NCBI GenBank assembly: GCA_014337915.1
Contig: QUBU01000005.1
Coordinates: 80,566 to 144,565 of the forward strand
Origin: Gammaproteobacteria bacterium
Lineage (GTDB): Bacteria; Pseudomonadota; Gammaproteobacteria; Steroidobacterales; GCA-2729495
Length of the DNA stretch: 64,000 bases
Direction of reading: 5' to 3'
Below are positions 22,980 to 31,872 of this stretch, piece after piece. The notes beneath the pieces were generated by a model that saw only the letters and a list, made by a program, of their open reading frames with translations, was not told where the DNA came from and did no database searches. Within the stretch, counting starts at the first letter, position 1. Each line of letters opens with the position of its first letter. Position numbers and translations under genes: made by a program.

Positions 22980-24866
22980 ATGCTCTGGCACTGGATGTCC
23001 CCGGCACCGCCAGCCCCTGTCCTTCAGTATGATCCACAGGTGGCCACCTTCCTTTCCAGCCCAGGGGTTGGCAATTCTGCTACGCCCGGCGAGCGCCGTT
23101 TCGCGGATCGCCTGAAGGGCCTGCTTGAAGACGACTACCTCTGCTGGTTCAACGTCCCGGTTGGTGCCCGGCACCAGCACCCGGATTTCCTGGTGCTGCA
23201 TCCGGGAAGGGGACTGTTGATTCTCGAGGTAAAGGACTGGCGGCTGGAGACGATTCACGATGCGGACCCGGTCCGCTTCACCATCGATACCGGCAGTGGC
23301 CATAAGGTCGTACCCAACCCGCTGGAGCAGGCTCGCCAGTATGCCCATGCGGTGGTGGACCTGTTGCGGCGGGATGTCCAGCTTGTTGAGCCACCCGGCT
23401 CGGCATTTGCGGGACGGCTCAATTTTCCCTACGGCTACGGGGTTGTGCTGACAAACATCACCCGTCGCCAGTTCGAGGTATCAGGTCTTGCTGAAGTGCT
23501 GCAGCCACATCTGGTCATCTGCAAGGACGAGATGACGGAATCCGCTGAGCCCGAAGCATTTCAATCCCGGCTGTGGGGGATGTTCAATGTCAGCTTTGCG
23601 AGCAGGCTCACATTGCCGCAGGTGGAACGTATCCGCTGGCGCCTGTTTCCGGAGTTACGCATCCATCAGCCGGGGCTGGATCTTGCAGCTGTGGAGCCAG
23701 GCAGGCGCCGCGCAGGTACTGAAGACCTGCTGCAGGTCATGGACCTCGCGCAGGAAGAAGTCGCACGGAGCCTCGGCGAGGGTCATCGCGTCATCCACGG
23801 TGTTGCAGGGTCAGGAAAGACGCTGATACTTGCTTATCGTTGTCAGTACCTGGCACGCACACTCCATAAGCCAGTTCTCGTGCTGGTTTTCAATCGTTCT
23901 CTCGCCTCATGGCTGCGCCACCAGTTTGCCATGCAGGGATTCAGCGACCAGATAACGGTACGCACCTTTCACGCCTGGTGCGCCGATCAGCTGCGGCTTT
24001 ACCATGTTGCAGCACCTTCGGGCGGCACATACAACGAGCTGGTACTTGCGGTGATCCGGGCGGTGGACCGTGGGCAGATTCCGCGGGCGCAGTACGGTGC
24101 GGTGTTGATCGACGAAGGGCACGACTTTGCACCGGAGTGGCTGCAACTTGCAGTACAGATGCTGGATCCGGAGAGTAATTCCCTCCTGCTGTTGTATGAC
24201 GATGCGCAGTCAATCTATGGAGCCAGCCGGGCACGCTCATTCTCTTTCCGGAGCGTGGGCATTTCAGCGGCTGGCCGCACGAAGATTCTGCGGCGCAATT
24301 ACCGGAATACGGATGAGATTCTGGCCTGCGCACGTGGATTTGCCGCGCAACTGCTGTCGCCAGTGGATGCTGATGACGACAGTATTCCACTGCTGAGCCC
24401 GGAGGCGGGTGGTCGCAAGGGCGCGCCGCCACGGTTCGCTCAACTGGCTTCCCTGAAGGCGGAGGCCGAGTACATAGGCGGCCAGTTGCTGGCATTCCAT
24501 GCTGCCGGCATCCCGTGGAATGAGGTGGCCGTGCTCTATACGGCGCCGTTTGTTGCCGAAGAGCTGGTGACCGCTCTGGAGCGCCAGTCGGTGCCGTTCG
24601 ACTGGCTAAGGGATGCAAAAGCCAAATCTTTTGACCCAGCGCGCGTAAGCGTAAAGCTGATGACCCCTCACAGCAGCAAGGGCTTGCAATTCCGCGTCGT
24701 CATAATCAGCGGGCTCGGGTTCTGGCCGTATCATGCCGAGGCCGAAGAGGCACGTCTTCTTTATGTCGGCATGACACGGGCCACGCATGAGCTGGTCATG
24801 ACGAGTTGCAAGCCGAGCTTGTTCAGCGAGCGGGTCAGAAAGCTATGCGATCGCGCGGTCGCCTGA
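22980..24866 (+). CDS. NERD-domain superfamily 1 (UvrD-like) helicase
   Basis: 628 residues. Residues about 35-150 form a NERD nuclease-related domain (HPDFLVLHPGRGLLILEVKD has the Asp and E-x-K of the nuclease core). Then come Walker A VIHGVAGSGKTLILAYR near 277, FNRSLASWLRHQF, VLIDEGHDFAPEW near 376, the QS/R motif YDDAQSIY, and SSKGLQFRVVII with YVGMTRATHEL at the C terminus. All helicase motifs look intact. Codon use is visibly less GC-biased than in flanking genes, so recent transfer is likely. Start is uncertain: ATG 22980, ATG 22995 or GTG 23040 are all in frame. Related proteins appear in DNA repair and phage-defence contexts; the role here is unknown. Confidence 0.83.
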   Translation: MLWHWMSPAPPAPVLQYDPQVATFLSSPGVGNSATPGERRFADRLKGLLEDDYLCWFNVPVGARHQHPDFLVLHPGRGLLILEVKDWRLETIHDADPVRFTIDTGSGHKVVPNPLEQARQYAHAVVDLLRRDVQLVEPPGSAFAGRLNFPYGYGVVLTNITRRQFEVSGLAEVLQPHLVICKDEMTESAEPEAFQSRLWGMFNVSFASRLTLPQVERIRWRLFPELRIHQPGLDLAAVEPGRRRAGTEDLLQVMDLAQEEVARSLGEGHRVIHGVAGSGKTLILAYRCQYLARTLHKPVLVLVFNRSLASWLRHQFAMQGFSDQITVRTFHAWCADQLRLYHVAAPSGGTYNELVLAVIRAVDRGQIPRAQYGAVLIDEGHDFAPEWLQLAVQMLDPESNSLLLLYDDAQSIYGASRARSFSFRSVGISAAGRTKILRRNYRNTDEILACARGFAAQLLSPVDADDDSIPLLSPEAGGRKGAPPRFAQLASLKAEAEYIGGQLLAFHAAGIPWNEVAVLYTAPFVAEELVTALERQSVPFDWLRDAKAKSFDPARVSVKLMTPHSSKGLQFRVVIISGLGFWPYHAEAEEARLLYVGMTRATHELVMTSCKPSLFSERVRKLCDRAVA

Positions 24867-25131
24867 CTTTGACTGCCCGGTGGGGCTGATCGTCGGCTGA
24901 TTTGAATCGGCGGATGGGCTTCAGGTACGGGGAACTGATCGACTGGATGAATGTGGCGGGCCAAGCGTTGTCTATTCATGGGCTTAGCTTGTATTCCATG
25001 AAATTCATGTCAGAATGCGACGGAAGCGTCTGGGGAGACGCGGCAGCTGGGGGGTCTGGGTTAACCTCGCGGCAGCCACCTGCGGGTTCGCGAATTCATC
25101 CGCCCTTGGATCGACGAGAGCAATCGCCACC

Positions 25132-27789
25132 GTGGATCACGGCTCAACGCTGACGGGACTGCAGCAGCTGCTCGGGAGCAGCCGCACGGCTGGCGGCCTC
25201 GATATTGCGCTGACCAAGGTTGCCGTCGACTTCCAGAACCTCGACGAGACCGATGCCGCCGCGCTGGTGGCTGGCGGTGCCGAGACCCTGCGCTACGGGA
25301 CCGGCTGTGATGCCGTTGTCGTGGTGCTGCTGGACCCGGCCGGGCAGCGCGTGCAGCGCGTGTTCGCCGCCCGTGATGCCTTCACGGCCATCAATCCCGA
25401 GATCCTGCAGGGCGAGGCTCTGGCTGCCTGGCCCTGGCTCGACGCCAGCCTGGTACACCTGCGCCTGCTCGGCATCGCCGACACCGCGGCCGCGACGGCC
25501 GGCCAGCAGGTCGATGCCGGCCGCCTGCGCAGCCTGGGCGCCGCCGCGGTGCTGCTGGTGGGCTTCGACGTGGCCGGGCGGCGGGCCGGCTGCATCGCCT
25601 TTTTCTATGGCCAGCCGCAGGCCAGCTGGAATGCCGACCACCAGCTGCTGCTGAAGCTGCTGGGCTCCAGCCTGGCATCCGGCCTGGAACGCTCCCGGGC
25701 GCGGCAGGCGCTGGCCGAGATCGCCGAGCGCGATGCGGTGCTGATCGCCACAGCCAACGACGGCACCTGGGATTTCGATCCGCGCGACGGCCAGCTGCAG
25801 TACTCGCCACGCTGGCTGGCCATCATGGGCTACAGCGAGGAGGACCTGCGCCAGGAACCGATCGACTGGCGGCGGCTGGTGCACACCGACGAGCTGCCCA
25901 GGGTGCAGGCCAGGCTGCGGGACCACATCGCCGGGCGCACGCCGCTGTTCGAGAGCGTGCATCGCATGCAGCGCAAGGACGGCGAGTGGCGCTGGATGCA
26001 CTGCCGGGCCCGTGCGCTGCTGGACTCCGAGGGTCGCCTGCGCCGCCTGATTGGCGTGGAGACGGACATCACCGAGCAGAAGATCTACGAGGAAGCGCTG
26101 TTCCGGGAGAAGGAGAGCGCGCAGATCACGCTGCAGTCGATCGGCGACGGCGTGGTAACCACGGATGCGGACTGCCACGTGGAATACCTGAACCCGGTGG
26201 CCGAGGAACTCACCGGCTGGCGCCTCGAAGAGGCTGCCGGCCGCAGGATCGACGAGGTCTTCCGCGGCTTCCACGAGGAGACCTGCGAACCGCTGGAAAA
26301 TCCGCTGTCGGTGGCCATCCGGCGCACCCGGCCCATCAAGTCGGTGCGCCCGACGCTGCTGATCCGCCGCGACGGCAACGAGATCTACATCGAGAGCACC
26401 GCAGCGCCGATCCGCAATGATCGTGGCGAGGTGACCGGCGCGGTACTGGTGTTCCACGATGTCAGCGAATCCCGCGAACTCAACCGTCGGCTCTCCTACC
26501 ATGCCAGCCACGACATCCTCACCGGGCTGGTCAATCGCCGCGAGTTCGAGAACCGGCTGGAGCGCGCGCTGAAGAGCGCGAAGGCAAAGGAGACCTCCTA
26601 CGCCCTGTGCTACCTCGACCTCGACCAGTTCAAGATGGTCAACGACTCCTGTGGCCATGGCGCTGGCGACGCGTTGCTGGGCCAGCTCGGCGCGCTGCTC
26701 AAGTCCAGGATCCGCTGGCGCGACACCCTGGCGCGGCTCGGCGGCGACGAGTTCGGGCTGCTGCTGGAGAGCTGCTCGCTGGAGGAGGCGCTGAAGGCCG
26801 CCGAGGGCCTCAAGTCGGCCATCCAGGAGCACAGGTTCAACTGGGACGACCGCAGTTTCCGCCTTGGCGCCAGCATCGGCGTCGTGCCCATCACCGCCGA
26901 GACCCAGGACGTGGCGGCGCTGCTGTCGGCCGGCGACAGTGCCTGCCAGGCCGCCAAGGCGGCCGGCCGCAACCGCATCTACAGCTACCAGGAGAACGAC
27001 CTGGACCTGATGCGCCGGCGGCGCGAGATGCAGTGGGCGGCGCGCATCACCAGCGCGCTGGAGGAGTCACGCTTCGAGCTGTTCCGCATGCCGATCCAGC
27101 CGCTGCAGGCGGATGAGTTCGGCGCACATTACGAGATCCTGCTGCGCATGCGCGACGAGCAGGGCGCGCTGGTGTCACCCGACCTGTTCATCGCCGCTGC
27201 GGAGCGCTACGGTATCACGCCGCGCATCGATCGCTGGGTGGTGGAGACCGCGTTCCGCTGGCTGGTTTCGGACACCGACGAGCGCGAGCGCCTGGCGCTG
27301 TGCTCCATCAACCTCTCCGGCCAGAGCCTGGTGGACGATGACTTCCTGCCGTTCGTGGTCCGGCAGTTCCAGCGCAGCGGCCTCGACCCGACGAAGATCT
27401 GCTTCGAGATCACCGAGACTTCCGCCATCGCCAGCTATGCCCAGGCGAGCCGCTTCATCAATGCGCTCAAGGAACTCGGCTGCAAGTTCGCCCTGGACGA
27501 CTTCGGCACGGGACTTTCGTCCTTCGGCTACCTCAAGCACTTCCCGGTCGACTACCTGAAGATCGACGGCAGCTTCGTCAAGGAAATCCTCCACGACCCG
27601 ATCGACCGCGAGATGGTCCGCTCCATCAACGAGATCGGCCACCTCACCGGCAAGCAGACCATCGCCGAGTACGCGGCCAACACCGAGATCATCACCATGC
27701 TGAAGGGCATGGGTGTGGACTACGCCCAGGGCTACGGCATCTCCGAGCCGAAGCGCATCCTGATGGCGGCCGCGGTCATCAACGGCTGA
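25132..27789 (+). CDS. GAF-PAS-PAS-GGDEF-EAL cyclic-di-GMP protein
   Basis: 885 residues from the GTG. Order: GAF-like sensor (about 5-190), two PAS domains (about 200-325 and 330-455, each closing with a D-I/V-T/S-E motif), GGDEF (RLGGDEFGLL at 535-544) and EAL (EILLR at 668-672, then DDFGTGLSSFGYLKHFPVDY). The GGDEF site is intact and has an RxxD inhibitory site five residues upstream, and the EAL catalytic acids look present, so both synthesis and hydrolysis of cyclic di-GMP are possible. No membrane helix, so soluble. I chose GTG 25132 because codons between an upstream ATG at 25015 and this point lack the strong GC third-position bias. Monocistronic. Confidence 0.9.
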   Translation: MDHGSTLTGLQQLLGSSRTAGGLDIALTKVAVDFQNLDETDAAALVAGGAETLRYGTGCDAVVVVLLDPAGQRVQRVFAARDAFTAINPEILQGEALAAWPWLDASLVHLRLLGIADTAAATAGQQVDAGRLRSLGAAAVLLVGFDVAGRRAGCIAFFYGQPQASWNADHQLLLKLLGSSLASGLERSRARQALAEIAERDAVLIATANDGTWDFDPRDGQLQYSPRWLAIMGYSEEDLRQEPIDWRRLVHTDELPRVQARLRDHIAGRTPLFESVHRMQRKDGEWRWMHCRARALLDSEGRLRRLIGVETDITEQKIYEEALFREKESAQITLQSIGDGVVTTDADCHVEYLNPVAEELTGWRLEEAAGRRIDEVFRGFHEETCEPLENPLSVAIRRTRPIKSVRPTLLIRRDGNEIYIESTAAPIRNDRGEVTGAVLVFHDVSESRELNRRLSYHASHDILTGLVNRREFENRLERALKSAKAKETSYALCYLDLDQFKMVNDSCGHGAGDALLGQLGALLKSRIRWRDTLARLGGDEFGLLLESCSLEEALKAAEGLKSAIQEHRFNWDDRSFRLGASIGVVPITAETQDVAALLSAGDSACQAAKAAGRNRIYSYQENDLDLMRRRREMQWAARITSALEESRFELFRMPIQPLQADEFGAHYEILLRMRDEQGALVSPDLFIAAAERYGITPRIDRWVVETAFRWLVSDTDERERLALCSINLSGQSLVDDDFLPFVVRQFQRSGLDPTKICFEITETSAIASYAQASRFINALKELGCKFALDDFGTGLSSFGYLKHFPVDYLKIDGSFVKEILHDPIDREMVRSINEIGHLTGKQTIAEYAANTEIITMLKGMGVDYAQGYGISEPKRILMAAAVING

Positions 27790-27813
27790 CCGCCTGCGGC
27801 GGCCGGGCCGGCC

Positions 27814-28296
27814 TCAGCCGGCGACCGTCACCCTGATCATGCGATCGCCCTGTTTGATGGTATCGACCACGTCCATGCCGCTGGTGACCTTGCCAAACAC
27901 CGTGTGGCGACCGTCGAGGTGGGGCTGCGGCCCGTGGGTGATGAAGAACTGGCTGCCATTGGTGTCAGGGCCGGCGTTGGCCATGGAGATCACGCCGCGT
28001 TCATGGCGCAGCGGGTTGCCCTCAAACTCGTCCGCGAAGCGGTAGCCGGGGCCGCCGCGGCCGCTGCCCGTGGGGTCGCCGCCCTGGATCATGAAGTTGG
28101 CGATGACCCGGTGGAAGCTGACGCCGTCGTAGAAGCCGTCACGAGCCAGGAACAGGAAGTTGTTCACTGTCTGCGGCGCATGCGCGGGGAACAGCTCCAG
28201 CCCGATGTTGCCGCGGCTGGTCTCGATGGTGACCTGGTAGGTCCGGTCGGTGTCCACCTGCATCGGTGGCGGGGCGGGATACTCTCTGGCGGCCAT
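27814..28296 (-). CDS. ppiB: Cyclophilin-type peptidyl-prolyl isomerase
   Basis: A 160-residue cytosolic PPIase. The catalytic Arg is in [19 protein letters not shown], and [20 protein letters not shown] completes the cyclophilin active site. No signal peptide is present from the ATG at 28296, so it is PpiB-like rather than periplasmic PpiA; an in-frame extension upstream runs into the YajQ gene and is rejected. The first 15 residues are longer than in E. coli PpiB. It ends a minus-strand group with yajQ, the Nudix gene and nadC. Confidence 0.92.
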   Translation of the reverse strand: MAAREYPAPPPMQVDTDRTYQVTIETSRGNIGLELFPAHAPQTVNNFLFLARDGFYDGVSFHRVIANFMIQGGDPTGSGRGGPGYRFADEFEGNPLRHERGVISMANAGPDTNGSQFFITHGPQPHLDGRHTVFGKVTSGMDVVDTIKQGDRMIRVTVAG

Positions 28297-28336
28297 GGGC
28301 TTGCTCCGGTCTGGCGTGAATGGGCGGTCCGCGGCG

Positions 28337-28819
28337 TCAGTCGCGGAAGTTGGTGAATTGCAGGGGCAGTTCGATGCCTGCGGCGCGGACCTGGGCGATG
28401 GCCGACTGCAGGTCATCGCGCTTCTTGCCGGTGACCCGCAGCTGGTCGCCCTGGATGGCGGCCTGCACCTTCAGCTTCGAGTCCTTGATAAGGCGCTGCA
28501 GGCGCCGGGCGGTCTCGGCGTCGATGCCGTGCTTCAGCGTCACCCGCTGCGTGGCCGACTGGCCGGCGACCACCGGGTCGCCGACCTCCATGCAACCGAG
28601 GTCGACACCGCGCCTGGTCAGCCTGAGCCTGAGGATCTCCAGCATCTGCCGGAGCTGGAATTCGGCCGCGGCATGCAGCGTCACCACGTGATCCACCAGC
28701 TCGAAGCGGGCATTGCTGCCCTTGAAGTCGAAGCGCGTGGCGACCTCGCGGTTGGCCTGGTCCACCGCGTTGCTGACCTCGTGTCCGTCGAGTTCCGAAA
28801 CGATGTCGAACGAAGGCAT
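28337..28819 (-). CDS. yajQ: YajQ-family nucleotide-binding protein
   Basis: 160 residues, the normal length of the family. The N terminus [20 protein letters not shown] and the following [11 protein letters not shown] are nearly invariant in YajQ, and [14 protein letters not shown] is the C-terminal signature. Members bind nucleotides, and in Xanthomonas a YajQ protein was reported as a cyclic-di-GMP effector. A GGDEF/EAL protein lies 1 kb away on the other strand, but I see no stronger link. Separated from the Nudix gene by 7 bases, so probably co-transcribed. Confidence 0.94.
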   Translation of the reverse strand: MPSFDIVSELDGHEVSNAVDQANREVATRFDFKGSNARFELVDHVVTLHAAAEFQLRQMLEILRLRLTRRGVDLGCMEVGDPVVAGQSATQRVTLKHGIDAETARRLQRLIKDSKLKVQAAIQGDQLRVTGKKRDDLQSAIAQVRAAGIELPLQFTNFRD

Positions 28820-28826
28820 GGCGGCA

Positions 28827-29609
28827 TTATCGCGGATCAGGACCCCTGCGGCGCAACCAGTCGGTGACGACCATTCCGGCCTCGACGCTGAACTCGCCCC
28901 GCGCCAGGGCGGCGGCCACCTCGGCGGCTGTCATGCAGTAGAAGGCCTGCACCTCGCCGTCCTGGCACTGTGGCGTGAACTCCGGTGGCAGGAGCAGGTC
29001 GGCGCAGATCACCGTCTCGTCGTGCACCCCGTGGGCGAGCCGGCGCAGGCTGTGGAAGGCGATGCCGGGAAACGTCGCACGCGCGGCGATCGTGGCGGGC
29101 ACGCCGGCTTCTTCCCAGAGTTCGCGCGTCGCGCACTGGACCGGACTCTCCCCGGCGCTGATGAGCCCGGCGGCGAGGTTGTCGAGCCGGTTGGGCGCGC
29201 TCAGCTTGCTGGCGCTGCGCCTGGCAATCCATAGCCTGCCGTCGGCGCGGTAGCCGTTGACGTGCACCGCACGGTTGCGCAGGCCGAGCGTGCGGAATGC
29301 ACCGCGCTCGAAGCGCGCCAGTTCGTACTCGCCATCGAGCAGTGCGCAGAGCTCGTCGCGCCAGCCGGGAACCAGGCCGCGCTCGCGCAGGGCATGGGCA
29401 GCCTGCTGCAGCAGGGCGCTGCGCCCGGCGGCGTCGAGGCCGGCATCGCGCAGCGTGAAGCTGCGGGTGCCGGCGACGAAGTACTCGCCCATGGAGGCCA
29501 GTGCCGCGGCGACCGCCGGTACCAGGCGGCCGCGTGCTGCGCCAGCCACCTGCAGCGGCAGCGTATCGGCGAGGTGGGCGGAGTCCGTGGTGGAAGCGGC
29601 TGCTGTCAT
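28827..29609 (-). CDS. Nudix hydrolase with N-terminal DUF4743-like domain
   Basis: 260 residues. The Nudix box is complete: G-x5-E-x7-RELWEEAGV, lying around residue 155. The first 120 residues resemble the DUF4743 domain found before Nudix domains in thiamine-pyrophosphokinase-related proteins of fungi and proteobacteria. It should hydrolyse a nucleoside diphosphate linked to another moiety; the substrate is not readable. 12 bases separate it from nadC upstream and 7 from yajQ downstream. Confidence 0.85.
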   Translation of the reverse strand: MTAAASTTDSAHLADTLPLQVAGAARGRLVPAVAAALASMGEYFVAGTRSFTLRDAGLDAAGRSALLQQAAHALRERGLVPGWRDELCALLDGEYELARFERGAFRTLGLRNRAVHVNGYRADGRLWIARRSASKLSAPNRLDNLAAGLISAGESPVQCATRELWEEAGVPATIAARATFPGIAFHSLRRLAHGVHDETVICADLLLPPEFTPQCQDGEVQAFYCMTAAEVAAALARGEFSVEAGMVVTDWLRRRGPDPR

Positions 29610-29621
29610 CCCTGGCGGCAG

Positions 29622-30485
29622 TCAGTCGCCGAAACGGAAGCGCATGGAGAGGTCGACGGCCTGGATGTTCTTGGTCAGGTCGCCGATGGAGATGAAGTCC
29701 ACGCCGGTGGCGGCGACCTCACGCAGGTTGGCGAGCGTGATGCCGCCTGAAGCCTCGAGGCCGGTGGCCGGCGACCGGGCGTCACGCAGGGTCACGGCCT
29801 CGGCGACCTGCGCAGTGCTGAAGTTGTCCAGCAGCAGGCGATCGGCGCCCGCGGCCAGGGCGTCCGCGGCCTGTGCCAGCGTCTCGACCTCGACCTCCAG
29901 CAGGATACCCGGGCTCTGACGGCGTGCGGCGGCCACCGCCGCAGCGATGCCGCCGGCCGCAACGATGTGGTTCTCCTTCACCAGGATCGCGTCGAACAAC
30001 CCGATGCGATGGTTGTGTGCCCCGCCGACGCGTACCGCGTACTTCTGCGCCAGGCGCAGGCCGGGGATGGTCTTGCGGGTGTCGAGGATGCGCGTGCGGG
30101 TGCCGGCCACCGCATCCACATAGCGGCGCGCGGCGGTTGCCGTGGCGGAAAGCGTCTGCAGGAAGTTCAGCGCCGTGCGTTCGCCCGTGAGCAGCGGCCG
30201 GGCCAGGCCGCGCAATTCGCAGGCGACGCTGCCGGCCTCGACCCGCGCGCCCTCCGGCAGCCGCCAGTCGATCTGGATGGCGGGATCGAGCTGGCGGAAT
30301 ACCTCGGCGACCCAGGCCTGGCCGCAGAGGATGGCGCTGTCCCGGGCGGTGATCCGCGCCACCGCCGTCTGGGTGGCGGGTACCAGCGCGGCCGTGACGT
30401 CGCCGCTGCCGAGGTCCTCGGCGAGCGCGCGACGCACCTGCTCGCGCAGGTCGGCAGGCAGTTCCGGCGGGGCCGCCGTGCTCAT
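29622..30485 (-). CDS. nadC: Nicotinate-nucleotide pyrophosphorylase (carboxylating)
   Basis: NadC converts quinolinate and phosphoribosyl pyrophosphate into nicotinate mononucleotide in de novo NAD synthesis. The 287-residue protein shows ALAEDLGSGDVTAALVP at the start, GERTALNFLQTLSATAT, the DTRKTIPGLRLAQKYAVRVG block, ILVKENHI and SGGITLANLREVAATGVDFI. All catalytic Lys, Arg and Glu positions I can check are present. The ATG at 30485 (MSTAAPPE) gives the normal length; a longer in-frame start adds 18 unrelated residues. Followed in 12 bases by the Nudix gene. Confidence 0.95.
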   Translation of the reverse strand: MSTAAPPELPADLREQVRRALAEDLGSGDVTAALVPATQTAVARITARDSAILCGQAWVAEVFRQLDPAIQIDWRLPEGARVEAGSVACELRGLARPLLTGERTALNFLQTLSATATAARRYVDAVAGTRTRILDTRKTIPGLRLAQKYAVRVGGAHNHRIGLFDAILVKENHIVAAGGIAAAVAAARRQSPGILLEVEVETLAQAADALAAGADRLLLDNFSTAQVAEAVTLRDARSPATGLEASGGITLANLREVAATGVDFISIGDLTKNIQAVDLSMRFRFGD

Positions 30486-30510
30486 CGACGCTGCGGCCCC
30501 GCCGTGCGCA

Positions 30511-31107
30511 TCAGAACGGCAGGCCGTGGCTCTGGCCACCCATGCACATCAGCATGGGAATGGACAGCACGAAGTTGACCCGCGAGGCCAGCGTGGCGGT
30601 CTTCCGCGCGCTGGCCTTCTCCGCGTCCGTGGCGGGCTTGATGCCGAGCACCTTCTTCTGGTTGGGCCAGATCAGCACCCAGACGTTGAACAGCAGGATC
30701 AGGCCGAGCCAGGAGCCGATGCCGATGACGGCGAAGCCATCCTTCAGCATGAGGACCTGGCCGAGGCCGGCGCCGGCGCTGGCCCGGTAATGCGACTCGA
30801 TGAAGAGTATGCCGCTCAGCACCGTGACCACCGCCGCCCAGCGGAACCAGAGCAGCGCGCGCGGCGCGATGTAGCGGGTGATACCGGCGCCGCCAGGTCC
30901 GCCCGGGTCGGCGTTGGCGGCGGCCAGGCCCGGGATCTGTACCACGTTGAAGTAATAGAGCAGGCCGATCCAGGTGATGCCCGCGATGATGTGCAGCAGG
31001 CGGTCGAGGCTCGCGAAATCGAAGCCGCCCGGCAGCGCGAGGGCGACGAGGACCATCAGGACCACGCCGGAAACGATGGCGCCAGTGACGCTGTTCAATG
31101 GATTCAT
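30511..31107 (-). CDS. PuuD-like membrane protein (urate oxidase N-terminal domain type)
   Basis: 198 residues with four to five membrane helices. HIIAGITWIGLLYYFNVVQI and GILFIESHYR resemble the N-terminal membrane domain of PuuD, a proposed cytochrome-linked urate hydroxylase. The C-terminal cytochrome c domain of PuuD is absent: there is no CxxCH. Short standalone forms like this are common in proteobacteria and their function is not established. His residues in the second helix could bind haem. The ATG at 31107 has a very strong GGGGGAG ribosome site and its own promoter (31166-31194). A purine-degradation role is not supported by neighbours. Confidence 0.7.
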   Translation of the reverse strand: MNPLNSVTGAIVSGVVLMVLVALALPGGFDFASLDRLLHIIAGITWIGLLYYFNVVQIPGLAAANADPGGPGGAGITRYIAPRALLWFRWAAVVTVLSGILFIESHYRASAGAGLGQVLMLKDGFAVIGIGSWLGLILLFNVWVLIWPNQKKVLGIKPATDAEKASARKTATLASRVNFVLSIPMLMCMGGQSHGLPF

Positions 31108-31165
31108 GGAATGCTCCCCCCGGAACAAATTGACTGGCACCGCCGATGGGCGGCACCGAAGCTGG

Positions 31166-31194
31166 AGGATAGGGGGAGCGGGCAGCCCGATCAA
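31166..31194 (-). promoter_or_regulatory. Promoter of the PuuD-like gene
   Basis: Read on the minus strand, TTGATC (31194-31189) and TATCCT (31171-31166) are 17 bases apart, the ideal spacing. Transcription would start near 31160, about 50 bases before the ATG. The -35 box overlaps the last codons of the RNase T gene. Confidence 0.55.
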
Positions 31195-31859
31195 GCTTCG
31201 CGGGGGTCCGCATCCGGCTCGGCGGCCGCCGCAGGCAGGGCCGGCGTGGCTTCGTACACCGGGCGGAAACGGTTGACGATCTCGCAGAACAGGTCCGCGG
31301 TGATTTCCGCGTCATAGACCGCGGAATGCGCTGCGCTGCTGTCCCAGCCGAGGCCGGCGGCCACGGTCGCGCGTGCCAGCACCGTCTGCCCGAAGGCCAC
31401 GCCAGCAAGTGTCGCGGTGTCGAAGGTGGCGAAGGGGTGGAAGGGGCTGCGCTTGATCTCGCTGCGGGCGATGGCCTCGTTGAGGAAGCCGAGGTCGAAA
31501 TGCGCGTTGTGCCCCACCAGCACCGCACGGCTGCAGTTTGCCGCCGCCATCGCCGTGCGTACTTCACGGAAGATGCGCTGCAGGGCCTCGCGCTCCGGGA
31601 TGGCGGGGCGCAGCGGGTGATGCGGATCGATACCCGTCACCTGCAGGGCTGCGGCTTCCAGGTTTGCGCCCTTGAAGGGCATGACATGCCAGGCATGCGT
31701 GGCATCGCGCAGCAGTCGTCCGTCGGCATCCAGCCTGAGGGTGACCGCGGCGATCTCCAGCAGTGCATCGGTGCGGGCGTTGAAGCCGCCGGTTTCCACG
31801 TCCACCACCACGGGCAGGAAACCGCGGAAGCGTTCGGCCATGGTCGTGGTCTGCGGCAT
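31191..31859 (-). CDS. rnt: Ribonuclease T
   Basis: A 222-residue DEDDh 3'-5' exoribonuclease that trims tRNA and other stable RNA ends. Catalytic residues are visible in VVVDVETGGFN (exo I), GHNAHFDLGFLN (exo II) and HSAVYDAEITADLF (exo III, with the His). Family-specific text such as FHPFATFDTATLAGVAFGQT and AARA-like segments agrees with RNase T rather than DnaQ. A second ATG at 31841 (MAERFRGFL) is also a plausible start. Lies 13 bases after the M17 aminopeptidase gene. Confidence 0.92.
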   Translation of the reverse strand: MPQTTTMAERFRGFLPVVVDVETGGFNARTDALLEIAAVTLRLDADGRLLRDATHAWHVMPFKGANLEAAALQVTGIDPHHPLRPAIPEREALQRIFREVRTAMAAANCSRAVLVGHNAHFDLGFLNEAIARSEIKRSPFHPFATFDTATLAGVAFGQTVLARATVAAGLGWDSSAAHSAVYDAEITADLFCEIVNRFRPVYEATPALPAAAAEPDADPREA

Positions 31860-31872
31860 GGACGCCGAAATC

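Noticed and set aside
27807..27822. GCCGGC-CTCA-GCCGGC hairpin between the GGDEF/EAL and cyclophilin genes as a bidirectional terminator
   Set aside because: Only 6 base pairs, no T-run on either side, and it overlaps the cyclophilin stop codon; GCCGGC is expected by chance at this GC.
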